Assembly (NCBI GenBank): GCA_944739405.2
Contig: OX123205.2
Coordinates: 38,460,475 to 38,524,474 of the forward strand
DNA from: Euclidia mi
Taxonomy: Eukaryota > Arthropoda > Insecta > Lepidoptera > Erebidae
Length of the DNA: 64,000 nt
Direction of reading: 5' to 3'
The number at the start of each line of letters is the position of its first letter. The first letter of the stretch is position 1. Of this stretch, positions 23,324-32,749 are shown piece by piece. The notes beneath the pieces were generated by a model, which had not been told where the DNA came from, did not search any database, and was given only the letters and a program-made list of their open reading frames with translations. The translations under genes were made by a program, and so were the position numbers.

Positions 23324-23744
23324 TCGAAATTCTCTCGATGTATTTATTTATTTATTGGTTCTGTACTTTGCATTGATATCATTATAATATGGATATGTAT
23401 GTATGTATAGCTATGTATTATATGTATAGTTTGTATGTATAGTTTTATATGTTTTATAAGTATAGGTTGTATGTATATTAAGTATTAGGTATTTGTATGT
23501 ATAGGCGATATATACTTACACATGTATGTATATTCTATTTAATAACTATTAGTGTCCGTATATATCTGATCACTACACCATCAAATTTGTCTTTTTCAGT
23601 CTGTCCATCCTAAGGTTGCCTGGAAGAGATCGCACTTTGCGATAAGGCCGCCTTTGTGCATTTACTATTTGTATACCAATTACCTACATTTTAAGCTATT
23701 GTACCAACTGTATTTGCACAATAAAGATTTATCTATCTATCTAT

Positions 23745-25988
23745 CTATCTATTATACCTAAGCCCATGAGTCACCGCATAGTTCTCACAGACCTTCAGCA
23801 AACGTCTTAATGCACTGATTGATGAGCTCAGCAAGACCATATCGTCTGCATAGCTAATGTTGTTCATAGCAACTCCGTCAATATGACATCCGACTCCAGT
23901 ATTGCTGAGCTCAACAATCAGTTGGTTTATATATAAATTGAAAAGGCGAGGGGAGGTGATTCCCCCCTGCCTCACCCCACATTCCAATCTATATTCTTTG
24001 GATATAGTCCCTGCCCACCTAACATTGTTTATTTGGTTCTCATACCAGAATTTTAGCAATGACGTTACCTCAAAATCTACTTTTTTCACGTTCCTTAGCT
24101 TATCCCAAAGCTGGTCATAGGGCACAAGGTCGAATGCCTTGGACAGATCTAAGAAGCACGCATTAACTGTCGTTTTCCTATCAGTATAATACCGGACAGT
24201 CCGCTTTAAACACATAATGGCACTTTCAGTCGACAGCCCAGGCCTGAAGCCAAACTGTGCATCATGCAAGTCAATCCTGGGGGCCATATATGCATCCAGC
24301 AGACTATCCAGCACCTTTGCTATGACCGTTGCCAGGGATATTGGTCTGTAATTACTGGGATCAGCAGCATCACCGGTTTTATTTTTTATGACAGGTACAA
24401 CTATAGTACGCATAAGTTCACTGGGTAAATAAGAATGACTCACACACAGTCTAAAAAACATCGACAGTACTCTAGGTAAGTGTACACCTGCATACTTAAG
24501 GTGCTCGACACTAAGGTGATCATGTCCCGGGGATTTGCCTCTAACCATATTTTTTATCACTTTCTTGACATCTTTAGTGGTTAAATTCAATCCCCGCGCC
24601 ACGCCCACATCAGCGCTAGTCACCTCCTGCATCACATAACCAGGAGAGGAATTTGACAAGGGTTTAACTTTAAATTGGTCTACAAACATATTAGCAATTT
24701 GTGTGGGATCATGTTTACCACCAACACTTACGGGGAGGCTCGACCTAGGATTCAGTTTATTCGTGTTTTTCCAAAAATTTACAAAGTCCTTCGCTTTATG
24801 ATTTTCAGCTATTAAATTTAGTTTAATTTGTTTTTCATTGTTACGACACCATTTTAATCTACTTTTGAAATTTCGCCGCGTATCACGCATTTTATTATAT
24901 TCAATACCTGAATCTGGTTTACCACATAACTGCCAACCGTGAAAAGCTAAGCGAGCCTCTTCGTAAGCTATTTTCACATGTTTATTCCACCCTGGCACAG
25001 ACTTATACGTTCGGGGCTTATTCGCCGCCGCACTACACTCAGCAGACTGTTGGAGAATACATATTATGTTACTGTATAAATCATCCAGAACAACATTATG
25101 GTTCACATTCCTACAATGAAAGTCTGCACAGTGTCTGAATGCGTGCGGAAAATCTATTTCCCGTAAACCCACATTACACATTTCCTCATACATACTTATC
25201 TGAGTCGAGTCACGTTGTCCCCAGACAATGTTATTACTGTTTAGTTTAGGTAATACTATATTAGGTGTAATTAGCTTGAGATTACATTCTACCTCTATAG
25301 GCATATGATCCGACCAATATATATCGTACAGTACTTTAATATTAACGACTGTCCGTTGCGCGGCCTGTGTCGTAATACAGTGGTCAAGCCAGCGCCTACA
25401 CCCGTGCGCGTCACTCACAAAAGTGTATGAGTCACTCGGCAAGCACTTAATATCAGCACATAACCACTGTTGTTCCTCACAGACCTTAAGTAGTTCACTA
25501 TGGAATAGCTCGCCAGTATGTGCATTATAGTCACCTAATATAAATACCGTTTCTATACTATTGCTGTCGATTATAGCTGCAATTTCACCTAAGCAGTCAG
25601 TGAACTCGGGAAGATTGTCACTGGAGTTGGTAGGCATATAAACCGAAAATACTAGCATATCTCTGTCGCACAAACTCACTTTTATTGCCGCGATACGAAC
25701 ACTGCTGCACTTTATGACACTAACCATCGAGAACAGACTCTTCCGCCACAGAAGTGCTACACCTCCATAGGGTCGACCACGAAGTACACCTGCTGCCGTA
25801 TCCACTGCTGAGTTACCGGTGAATGCAAAGTCGTTGTGTATGTTTCCTAAAAAGGCCAGATCATGCGGCAACAACCACGTCTCCTGCAGTGCGATAACGT
25901 CCGCAGTGTCGCACAGTCGTCTGATACAATCAACTGAAGTTGTAACACTTTTACAATTAAAACTTATTAGCTTAACAGTCTTATCCAT
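23745..25988 (-). pseudogene. LINE ORF2, endonuclease and RT part
   Basis: ATG at 25988 follows the ORF1 stop directly (TGAATG). The N-terminus is an APE endonuclease: ISFNCKSV, ALQETWLL, FILGDYNAHTG and YWSDHMPIEV are visible. The reverse transcriptase follows, with NYRPISLATVIAKVLD, AQFGFRPGLSTESAI, LDLSKAFDLVPYDQLW, VRQGGITSPRLFNLYI and the SYADDMVLL catalytic block. The frame is open to 23751, where the plus-strand LINE was inserted. The rest of the protein lies at 19485-18919. Apart from the insertion I see no disabling mutation in this piece. Confidence 0.85.
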
Positions 25989-27125
25989 TCAAGGTTTCTT
26001 TTTAAATTCAATAAATTGCCGGAAAGACACACCTTCCGGCCATATATTTTCATCCATAAAAACTGGTAGTTTCATTTTAGGGATTAAAAATTTGTATGCC
26101 TCATATCCCTTGCGTTTCTTCATATTAATTTTCTCAGGTGATATCATTACTTGTGTCCTACTTAATACATAATCTGCTATGTCCTTGGTGGTAGCTGCCA
26201 TATCCACATTATAAATATGAAAAGGTATTTTAATGTCCGCCGCCTTAAATTTATTGTCGGGAATAATTGCACCCTTCCCCTGATTACCAATAAATCTATT
26301 TACAGATTTATAGTTTTTTCGTCGTTCTATCTTTTTCCATTCTCCATCCTTCACAGTATTCGCCCAAGACTTAACCGCCTCACATGTATCATTTTGCAAG
26401 TTAGAATTTGTATCATGTTTCGCTGGGTGTTGTACAAGTACGCGGGCCTCATTCACTTCATTACGGCTTGTCGAAACCGCAGTGGTGGCCTCCACGCGCT
26501 GCGCACACGCCTTGTTATTCATAAGAGAAGGGGACGCGGCTAAGTCACGGGCTAAGTTAACGGTGCAAGTGAGAGCGTGCGGTGACGAGTGAGATGGCGA
26601 AACTTGCTTAGCGACAGTGCGGGCATCGGTCATTGACCCACCGTTCTGTGTCATTTTACCGACATTCGTTATTATATTCGTATTTTGCAAGTCATTATGA
26701 GATTCATTATATTTGCCAACATTTAAATCAACGTTAGTGCTCTCATCTAGTACAAAAGCTCCACGTCGTCTATTAATATTAGTTTCTGACCTTTGAATAG
26801 TCGAGTGTTCTAGGTGTTCAGATTCACTTTTTTTGTTAAATAATTCCTCCACAAGACTTATAGTTGCGTAGCTATCTTTAATGCACTTAATTTCTGACTG
26901 TAATACTACGATGTTTTTTAGTAAATTTGTCACATCTACGTGATCGAAGGTAAGTGGGGGAAGCTTCTGCAAGTCACGAGCAACAAATACCGGTATGAGT
27001 TCCGGATCTGTTTGTTTGAAGAGGTCTATAATATCAACCAACTCCCTTTCAGATTTGCCTTTGCACTTCCTATTGATTAAACGTTTGCTGTTTGGAATTG
27101 CTTGATATAACAGTTTCTTAATATC
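25989..27125 (-). CDS. LINE ORF1, 5'-truncated
   Basis: The minus-strand frame is open from about 27125 to the TGA at 25989, which abuts the ORF2 ATG. No ATG start is seen. The frame simply begins at the truncated 5' end of the element. The protein is hydrophilic and poor in recognised domains. The last ~80 residues (FHIYNVDMAATTKDIADYVL ... WPEGVSFRQF) resemble the conserved C-terminus of CR1-type ORF1 proteins. Likely role: nucleic-acid binding in the element particle. Assignment rests mainly on its position before ORF2. Confidence 0.7.
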   Translation of the reverse strand, partial: DIKKLLYQAIPNSKRLINRKCKGKSERELVDIIDLFKQTDPELIPVFVARDLQKLPPLTFDHVDVTNLLKNIVVLQSEIKCIKDSYATISLVEELFNKKSESEHLEHSTIQRSETNINRRRGAFVLDESTNVDLNVGKYNESHNDLQNTNIITNVGKMTQNGGSMTDARTVAKQVSPSHSSPHALTCTVNLARDLAASPSLMNNKACAQRVEATTAVSTSRNEVNEARVLVQHPAKHDTNSNLQNDTCEAVKSWANTVKDGEWKKIERRKNYKSVNRFIGNQGKGAIIPDNKFKAADIKIPFHIYNVDMAATTKDIADYVLSRTQVMISPEKINMKKRKGYEAYKFLIPKMKLPVFMDENIWPEGVSFRQFIEFKKKP

Positions 27126-27130
27126 TTCTT

Positions 27131-27678
27131 GGGTTTACGCGAATGTTACACATTGAAATTAAACTACAGTTTACGGATTTTATCGCGTTGTATTGGTTTC
27201 ACTAAGTTATTACATTTGAAACTAAAGATCTAGAAACTATATTTTTAATTTATTACTAGCCGACGTTTCGAATTCTTTACAGAATTCATGTTCACGGCAG
27301 ACTGAGGTGATATTTGTCTTTTTCTTGAATGTATAAGTTATCTCAAAGTACCCGAACATTTTTCAACTACTGGTGTTACTATTTACGCAGAATGAGCTCA
27401 CAGTGTCCTTAGGTCTTCTGGTGACTTTGTCCTTCTTGGGTTTCATTAGCCTTATGACAGGGTCCCAAGCTGGAGGAACATTCCAACCATCTTCCCTATT
27501 GAAATTAGGGTGTTTTTTAATTTCAATAGCCTCTCGTATCATCCTTGGAAGAAAACGATGTTCTTTTGCGAGTATCTGTGGTTCATCAAATCGCAGGTAG
27601 TGGTTGGGTCCTTGTTCCACATGTTCACACACAGCAGACTTTAAAAACATAAACGCTCAACAAAGTCTCACACACACT
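27131..27678 (-). mobile_element. Penelope-like element, 3' fragment
   Basis: Minus-strand 27650-27363 encodes the C-terminal tail of a Penelope protein: SAVCEHVEQGPNHYLRFDEP, then LAKEHRFLPRMIREAIEIKK, the region that follows the GIY-YIG endonuclease. The 3' untranslated part (27362-27131) holds GAAACGTCGGCTAG beside a small hairpin and ends at CGTAAACCCAAGA. A homologous copy is at 53795-54300. Only the last ~550 bp of the element are here, between the CR1-like LINE and the right part of the Gypsy 5' LTR. Confidence 0.82.
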
Positions 27679-27795
27679 TGTGTGTATCTAGTGTTATTGT
27701 GTTAGTGAATAAAGTGCAGTTTTTCTGGCATAGTGTATATAATTTATCGTCAAACCCCAGCTCGTAACAAATTGGTGTCAGAAGTGGGCATAAAT
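27679..27795 (+). promoter_or_regulatory. Gypsy 5' LTR end and primer binding site
   Basis: 27679-27769 is the remainder of the 5' LTR, with AATAAA at 27708-27713. The primer binding site TGGTGTCAGAAGTGGG at 27773-27788 complements the 3' end of a leucine tRNA including its CCA. The Gag start codon follows at 27797. Confidence 0.85.
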
Positions 27796-27796
27796 T

Positions 27797-29878
27797 ATGC
27801 CGGTTATGCCGAAGGAAGAAACTGAAGGTGTGCGTACCAGGAACCAGCGCCAGCAAGACCTGGACCAGAGACGCTTCGGAGACGTTCCTTCTCCATCGCC
27901 TGGTGGACAAGGCGACTCCGCGGCTGCAGTGGAGCCTGCAAGCGCACACTCCGTGGCGGTGCCCGACATCGCGGCTCTGATGGCGTTCATGCAAGAGCAG
28001 GCTCGCCGTCAAGAAGAGCAGGACCGCCGTCAACAGGAGCAGGCTCGCCGTCAAGAGGAGCACGCGTGTCGCCTAGAGGAACAGCTGCAGCGCGACAAGG
28101 AAGAGCACGCACGCCGTCTGGAGGAACAGCTGGTGCTCATGAAGGACCTCAGCGCCGCTGAAGGGAAGGACCTGAAGGTGGTCAAGGAGGAACTTCAGCA
28201 GCACGAGGCCCGTATCAGCGACATGGAGAAGCTCGTACACGACCAGCTCGAGACTCGCGTCGCCTCTATAGAGAAGCGTGTACATGATCAACTCGAGGCC
28301 CGTATTGCCGAATTGGAGAAGAAATTGTGTAGGCTCGGGTCCTACGACGTTACACCTGCAGCTGTGACGCCCTCGCCTCGTTGGTTTAAGGTTCCACCAT
28401 TTGATGGCTCGTCATCGTGGTTTGCATACAAGGTTCAGTTTGAGGCCGTTATGCGAGCGAATGGGTGGGACAAAGAACAGGCCTTCACCGCCCTAACCTT
28501 GGGCCTTCGTGATCAGGCCTTGACGGTGTTGGAGGCACTCGGGCAAGACGTCACCTACGAGAAGCTTTTGGAGGCGTTGGAGGTGAGGTACGGAGACGCG
28601 CACCTCGAACATGTGTATCGTGCTCAGCTGAAGAACAGGACACAACGCACCGGAGAAACTCTGCAGCAGTGGGCTCTAGAGGTGGAAAGGCTGGTCAGGA
28701 AGGCATACCAGTCGTCGCCTGCGCTCATTGACGGGAACCTCGTACAAGCGTTTACGGATGGGATCCGGGACCTGGAAGTTAGAGCAGCTTGGCACTTCAA
28801 GTCCCTGAAGGCAGCCTTATCCTACGCTCTGGAGATGGAAGCAGCGCGTCACGAGGATCGAACTTACCGTATCAGGGAAGTTGTTTCTTCACCACGGTGC
28901 TACAACTGCGGGGAAAGAGGCCATATCCGCTTGAGCTGCCCAAAGCGTAAGCGGCACGTTGGTACCCTGTCTCCACCAAAGGCGTCACCTGACGTACCTG
29001 TCTGGCGGCAAGAGCAACGTAGCGCAGATGCTCTGACAAGTAGGGCTTACCCCGACCAACGCAAACACTATGCAAGACAGGAAGCGAAGCCGGCAGCGCT
29101 AGTGAGAATGTTGAAGACGGATCTGAGCGACGGATGGAAAGAAGCTTTGCAGAGTGCTCAGCAAGAAGACAAGGACGTACAGGCGATTCTCGAATGGAAT
29201 AAATCAGGCGCTCCTAGGCCCAAATGGAGTGATATCGCAGCAATGAGCCCTGTCACCAAAGGTTATTGGGCACAGTGGGTAAGCTTGGTTGTCCAGGATG
29301 GAGTTCTGTGCCGCAAATGGGAAAACGCTCGCGGTAACCAGTGCCATTTGCAAATGGTAGTGCCCAAAAGTAAGGTGCCGGAAGTCTTACAGCTCTATCA
29401 CAATGGTGCTTCGGGAGGTCACATGGGAGTTAAGAAGACCCTTATTAAGATCCGGGAGCGGTTTTATTGGCTCCACTGTCGGGATGACGTCGAGAATTGG
29501 TGCCGCAAATGCACAAGTTGTGCGGCTGTCAAGAGGCCACACACTCGTAGCAGAGGTGCATTGAAGGTGTACAATGTAGGAGCTCCAGGGGAGTCAGGAC
29601 AACAGATGTCTGAGAAGATAAAGACTCGCTACGACCGGAAGGCGAACAACAAAGGTTTCGATGAGGGATCATTGGTGTGGCTTCATAACCCAGTACGAAC
29701 CAACGGTAAATTGACTAAGTTACAAGCCAGGTGTGACGGGCCATATCGCATAATTATCAGGATGAACGACGTCACCTATCGAATCCAGAAGGGGTCGCGA
29801 GGTGCACCGAAGATAGTTCATGAGGACCGGTTGGCTCGTTACTATGGGTCCAACGATGTTCGGGACGAACACGTTTAA
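27797..29878 (+). CDS. Gypsy Gag fused to integrase remnants
   Basis: A 693-codon frame starts at ATG 27797. Residues ~55-190 form a long charged coiled coil (repeated RRQEEQ-type blocks). Residues ~195-350 are a Gag capsid (WFKVPPFDGSSSWFAYKVQF). Residues 368-381 are a CCHC knuckle (CYNCGERGHIRLSC). Protease, reverse transcriptase and RNase H are then absent. The frame resumes in the linker before integrase and keeps the integrase zinc finger (H535, H542, then WCRKCTSC). The catalytic DDE core is also absent, and the frame resumes in the integrase C-terminal GPY-type domain (CDGPYRII). At least two large deletions have kept one open frame. The product could assemble particles and perhaps bind element DNA, but it has no polymerase, protease or integration chemistry. 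Whether it is expressed is unknown. Confidence 0.85.
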   Translation: MPVMPKEETEGVRTRNQRQQDLDQRRFGDVPSPSPGGQGDSAAAVEPASAHSVAVPDIAALMAFMQEQARRQEEQDRRQQEQARRQEEHACRLEEQLQRDKEEHARRLEEQLVLMKDLSAAEGKDLKVVKEELQQHEARISDMEKLVHDQLETRVASIEKRVHDQLEARIAELEKKLCRLGSYDVTPAAVTPSPRWFKVPPFDGSSSWFAYKVQFEAVMRANGWDKEQAFTALTLGLRDQALTVLEALGQDVTYEKLLEALEVRYGDAHLEHVYRAQLKNRTQRTGETLQQWALEVERLVRKAYQSSPALIDGNLVQAFTDGIRDLEVRAAWHFKSLKAALSYALEMEAARHEDRTYRIREVVSSPRCYNCGERGHIRLSCPKRKRHVGTLSPPKASPDVPVWRQEQRSADALTSRAYPDQRKHYARQEAKPAALVRMLKTDLSDGWKEALQSAQQEDKDVQAILEWNKSGAPRPKWSDIAAMSPVTKGYWAQWVSLVVQDGVLCRKWENARGNQCHLQMVVPKSKVPEVLQLYHNGASGGHMGVKKTLIKIRERFYWLHCRDDVENWCRKCTSCAAVKRPHTRSRGALKVYNVGAPGESGQQMSEKIKTRYDRKANNKGFDEGSLVWLHNPVRTNGKLTKLQARCDGPYRIIIRMNDVTYRIQKGSRGAPKIVHEDRLARYYGSNDVRDEHV

Positions 29879-29889
29879 GAGGGGGGCAG

Positions 29890-30304
29890 TGTTACGCCAT
29901 CTATCGGTGAATGGTGGTACTAGAAGAGATTGAATGTATCGGTGGTTTAAAGGTAATTCATCTACTCTGTACTAGATGGCGTTGCTGTATCGAGTATCGA
30001 CTGTTCCCGATTATTTCGACAGTTTTGTAGAAGCATCTAGAATGCGCTAGTGATGTTATCCGGTCAGTATAAATAGAACGCGAGCGAACGAACCGGACAT
30101 AGTTACAATTGAATATCAGAGCGATAAACAAGAAGCGAAGGAAGTAAGTCGGAAGTGTTTAGTGTAGTTCTAGTGGTGTGAATAGTGTGTTTTATTAGTG
30201 TTGAAAAATTAAGTGTGTGTATCTAGTGTTATTGTGTTAGTGAATAAAGTGCAGTTTTTCTGGCATAGTGTATATAATTTATCGTCGAACCCCAGCTCGT
30301 AACA
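29890..30304 (+). repeat. Gypsy 3' LTR
   Basis: This 415-bp LTR is preceded by the polypurine tract GAGGGGGGCAG. It has TATAAATAG at 30068-30076 and AATAAA at 30243-30248. Compared with the 5' LTR it carries an extra 8 bp near its start and about ten substitutions. Confidence 0.88.
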
Positions 30305-30455
30305 ATACGCTGTGACGCTACGGAGTTGATGTAGTGAGCGCATACCCATACAAATCCATATAAAGAATACTAACCGCACGAGGCAAGGCGGTGCGGAGTG
30401 GGTGCCGGGTGGCTCTAATGAGCTTTGACCTTAAGGGTTAAGGTACAGCCGCCTA
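30305..30455. other. Flank of Gypsy insertion, no gene
   Basis: The sequence after the ATAC duplication should continue the DNA interrupted at 18385, that is, the upstream side of the piggyBac relic. The word TTAAGGGTTAA at 30432-30442 could be a piggyBac end beside a TTAA target. I did not find its partner near 16.0-16.4 kb. Confidence 0.4.
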
Positions 30456-30846
30456 AAGGATAGAGTGGCAGAATAGTACCTAGCTCAATACTGTGTCGTG
30501 TCCGCCGGTGAGAGAGAGAACGCAACAGTTTAAAGGCCCCCTGCATCTCTCTTTAACAACGCATGCTCAACATTCTACAATGGGGTTGGCAACTGTCAAA
30601 GTGTTCTCGTTGTGTCCCCAAACATTGAATTTGTATCAATAAAAACAACTTTTAAACTATTGATTACTGATAAACTGATATAAATAATAGTTACAGGTAG
30701 CACGCTAATTCACACCATTGCGCAATGTTGTGCATGTACTGTTAGAGAGAGATGCAAGGGGCCTTTAAAAAAGGATGCCTTTAACTGTAGCGTTCTCTCT
30801 CGCACCGACGGACACTCATTTGGCTCCTCTCTGCCACTCTATCCTT
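30456..30846. mobile_element. MITE with ~110-130-bp inverted repeats
   Basis: AAGGATAGAGTGGCAG at the left is mirrored by CTGCCACTCTATCCTT at the right, and TA flanks both sides. Pairing continues inward through GAGAGAGAACGC and GGCCCCCTGCATCTCTCT with mismatches. A TA duplication and long inverted repeats without coding sequence fit a Tc1/mariner-type MITE. Confidence 0.75.
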
Positions 30847-31336
30847 TATATCTCTATGGCCGCCCATGGGATTCCACCCGGTAAATACCCGGGAATTTAT
30901 CTTTTTGGGTAAAAATGGGGTATTTACCCGGCTAAATACCCGAAGCGTGGGTATTTATCGGAAGATATTTTTACACTCCCATTTTTTATTTTATACTATT
31001 TATTCGTTGATTTACTAACTGTTAATTACAGCCTATAGCAAGAATATATGTATATCGAACATTTATATGTCTTATAAAAGTCAAATAATGGCATTTTCTA
31101 TGATAATTTTTAAATTGATACTAACCAGTACCGTCTTTACCATAGGGGCACACGGGGCACGGGCCCAGGGCCCCCGTTCTCAGGGGGCCCCCGAAAGGCC
31201 TTTCTTTGAAATTTATGAAAACATTTTTTTCAGATACAGTAGGTATAATTTTTAGATACAGAAGTGTAAATACCTAAAGTTGACTTCTATTTTAATTTTA
31301 ATAATGTTAATGTTATTTTCTTAAATATTTAGATTA

Positions 31337-31510
31337 TCTATACTAATATTATAAAGCTGAAGAGTCTGTTTGTTTGTTTGCTAGAACGCGCTACTCTCAG
31401 GAACTACAGGTCCGATTTGAAAAAAAATTTAGTGTTAGATACCCCATTTAGCGAGGAAGGCTGTAGGCTATATAACATCACGCTGTGAGTCACGGGAGCA
31501 GAACAGTAGC
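31337..31510 (+). mobile_element. Helitron-like dispersed repeat
   Basis: It begins TCTATACTAATATTATAAAG and continues with GTTTGTTTGTTTG, CGAGGAAGGCT and ATATAACATCACGCTGTGAG. The same blocks occur at 52113-52312. This is a familiar repeat of lepidopteran genomes. The 5' TC would fit a Helitron end, but I could not fix the 3' CTRR end, so the class is tentative. Confidence 0.5.
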
Positions 31511-31659
31511 CATTAGTAACGCTCATGGGTTCAATCGCTCGATGGAATAATCTAGTTTAGTAATAATCAGTTCCTGAATAAGTAACAAAGCTGTTTTACT
31601 TACAACTAGACGTCGCCTTCGGCTCCATCCACGTGAATTCCTTCCACCTTCCTCAGGAA

Positions 31660-31790
31660 TCGCCCTATCTATTGGTGAAAACCGTACAAAATTCTGTTCG
31701 GTAGTTTTTAAGTTTAGCGCGTTCATTATACTGACAGACAGGAAGAAAAAGTGACTTCATTTTACAATAGGTATAGATTCTACCATTTAA
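31660..31790 (+). repeat. LINE/SINE tail fragment
   Basis: GGTGAAAACCGT, TTCGGTAGTTTTTAAG, TTTAGCGCGTTCAT and ACAGACAGG in this order resemble the common 3' tail of insect RTE-type elements. There is no coding part. Confidence 0.4.
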
Positions 31791-32320
31791 ACAGTTCTTC
31801 GGCGCACTGTTCATGAAGGAGATGGTAGAAAACGCACGGACAACCAAATTCTCTCTACTGCTCCAATGACTCCAAGTTAGCCGTGAGATGGGGATCATTG
31901 ACAATTCGAACCGCACGCCTCTGTAGGGATTCAAGTAGATCCAGCTGATCTTTTGGCGCCCCAGCTCAAAGATGAATGAGCAATATTCCACATGTAGCCA
32001 AACCTACGCTTTATAAAGCGTAAATCGTTGGTTTGGCGTGAAATACAAATGTTCTCTTCACCCCTATTCTGATGCTTTGCCTATATAAGCTAGCACTTCA
32101 GACACATGCTGAACCGTTTTTTTTTTGTAATTGGCTCTGAGCGATATTCTAGTGAAATCTAGTGGCTGGTGTACCGCGCATCACCCATACTATTATCCAC
32201 ATAACAATGCATGTCCTCAATCAACAAGTTATTGATATGCAGGATAAACAGCGTTGGCCCACGATGCTACATTGGGATTTACTCGAGCGTCATGGAGACC
32301 TATTGGGTTGCAAAGCTTAG
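31790..32320 (-). pseudogene. LINE A, RT end and thumb fragment
   Basis: Minus-strand frames give GPTLFILHINNLLIE, then MHCYVDNSMGDARYTSH, the segment that holds the YADDS catalytic motif in intact relatives (here YVDNS, one catalytic Asp replaced). Further on, VEYCSFIFELG and a tail resembling the C-terminus appear. Stops and frame changes are frequent. The 5' part of the same LINE lies at 34700-35110, and LINE B and a MITE are between them. Confidence 0.65.
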
Positions 32321-32363
32321 ATGATAAAAAGATAAAAATGTAATTTATGTGTAATTTTTCATC

Positions 32364-32696
32364 GGTGGGGGGAGTGGCTACAGACCTTAAGAGTAAGCTC
32401 GTCTAGGACATTAGGATAAAGCATATACCTATATATCTTAATCTGACGCGCTTGAGTTTTTCAAAACGGCGAATTCACTCATTCACATTTGCAACTTTCT
32501 AATAATAGCCACGAGTTTGCGTGACACCTAAATCGTCAGATTACTCAATAAAATATTTTTTTTAGGTTCACATAACATGGCCTTAGAAAATCTGACACGT
32601 ACGTTTTTTTTTACATATTGAAATCTTACCTTCACTATGCAAACGATCAGATTAACATTCCTACTTCATTAAAGGTCTGTAGCCACTCCCGCCACC
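32364..32696. mobile_element. 333-bp MITE
   Basis: The terminal inverted repeats GGTGGGGGGAGTGGCTACAG (32364) and CTGTAGCCACTCCCGCCACC (end 32696) match with one difference, and pairing extends through GACCTT. There is no coding content. The target duplication is not clear. Confidence 0.72.
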
Positions 32697-32749
32697 CAAA
32701 TTTTTAAAAATACCTAGGAGATGTATGCCATCAATATCTTAGAAAAGAA

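Larger units (their letters stand above)
19486..23750 (+). mobile_element. LINE inserted into LINE, 5'-truncated
   Basis: This plus-strand non-LTR retrotransposon starts inside its ORF1 (19487) and ends with AATAAAG and an ATCT repeat tail at 23729-23750. It is flanked by ATTATA on both sides. Its ORF2 is intact over 974 codons. Between ORF1 and ORF2 lies ~590 bp of T-rich DNA (19811-20398), unusually long for a LINE. By its endonuclease and YADD-type reverse transcriptase it belongs to the CR1/Kiri/Jockey group, without a finer call. Confidence 0.88.
18701..27130 (-). mobile_element. CR1-like LINE, interrupted by another LINE
   Basis: On the minus strand the element has a 5'-truncated ORF1 (about 27125 to 25989), ORF2 starting at 25988, and a 3' end at 18701 with AATAAA followed by a (TTA)n tail. 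ORF2 is cut at 23751/19485 by a second LINE in the opposite orientation, which left a 6-bp duplication, ATTATA (19480-19485 and 23751-23756). Ignoring the insert, ORF2 stays in frame for about 932 codons. It sits inside the 5' LTR of the Gypsy element. Confidence 0.88.
18386..30304 (+). mobile_element. Ty3/Gypsy element, RT-less, split 5' LTR
   Basis: The 5' LTR is in two parts, 18386-18700 and 27679-27769. The 3' LTR is 29890-30304. The LTRs start TGTTACGCC and end CTCGTAACA, and the element is flanked by ATAC on both sides (18382-18385 and 30305-30308). The primer site TGGTGTCAGAAGTGGG starts at 27773 and is complementary to a leucine tRNA 3' end. A polypurine run precedes the 3' LTR. The LTRs differ by roughly ten substitutions and an 8-bp indel, so the insertion is not very recent. 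About 9 kb of LINE and Penelope sequence later entered the 5' LTR. The target was probably piggyBac-derived DNA. Confidence 0.88.
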
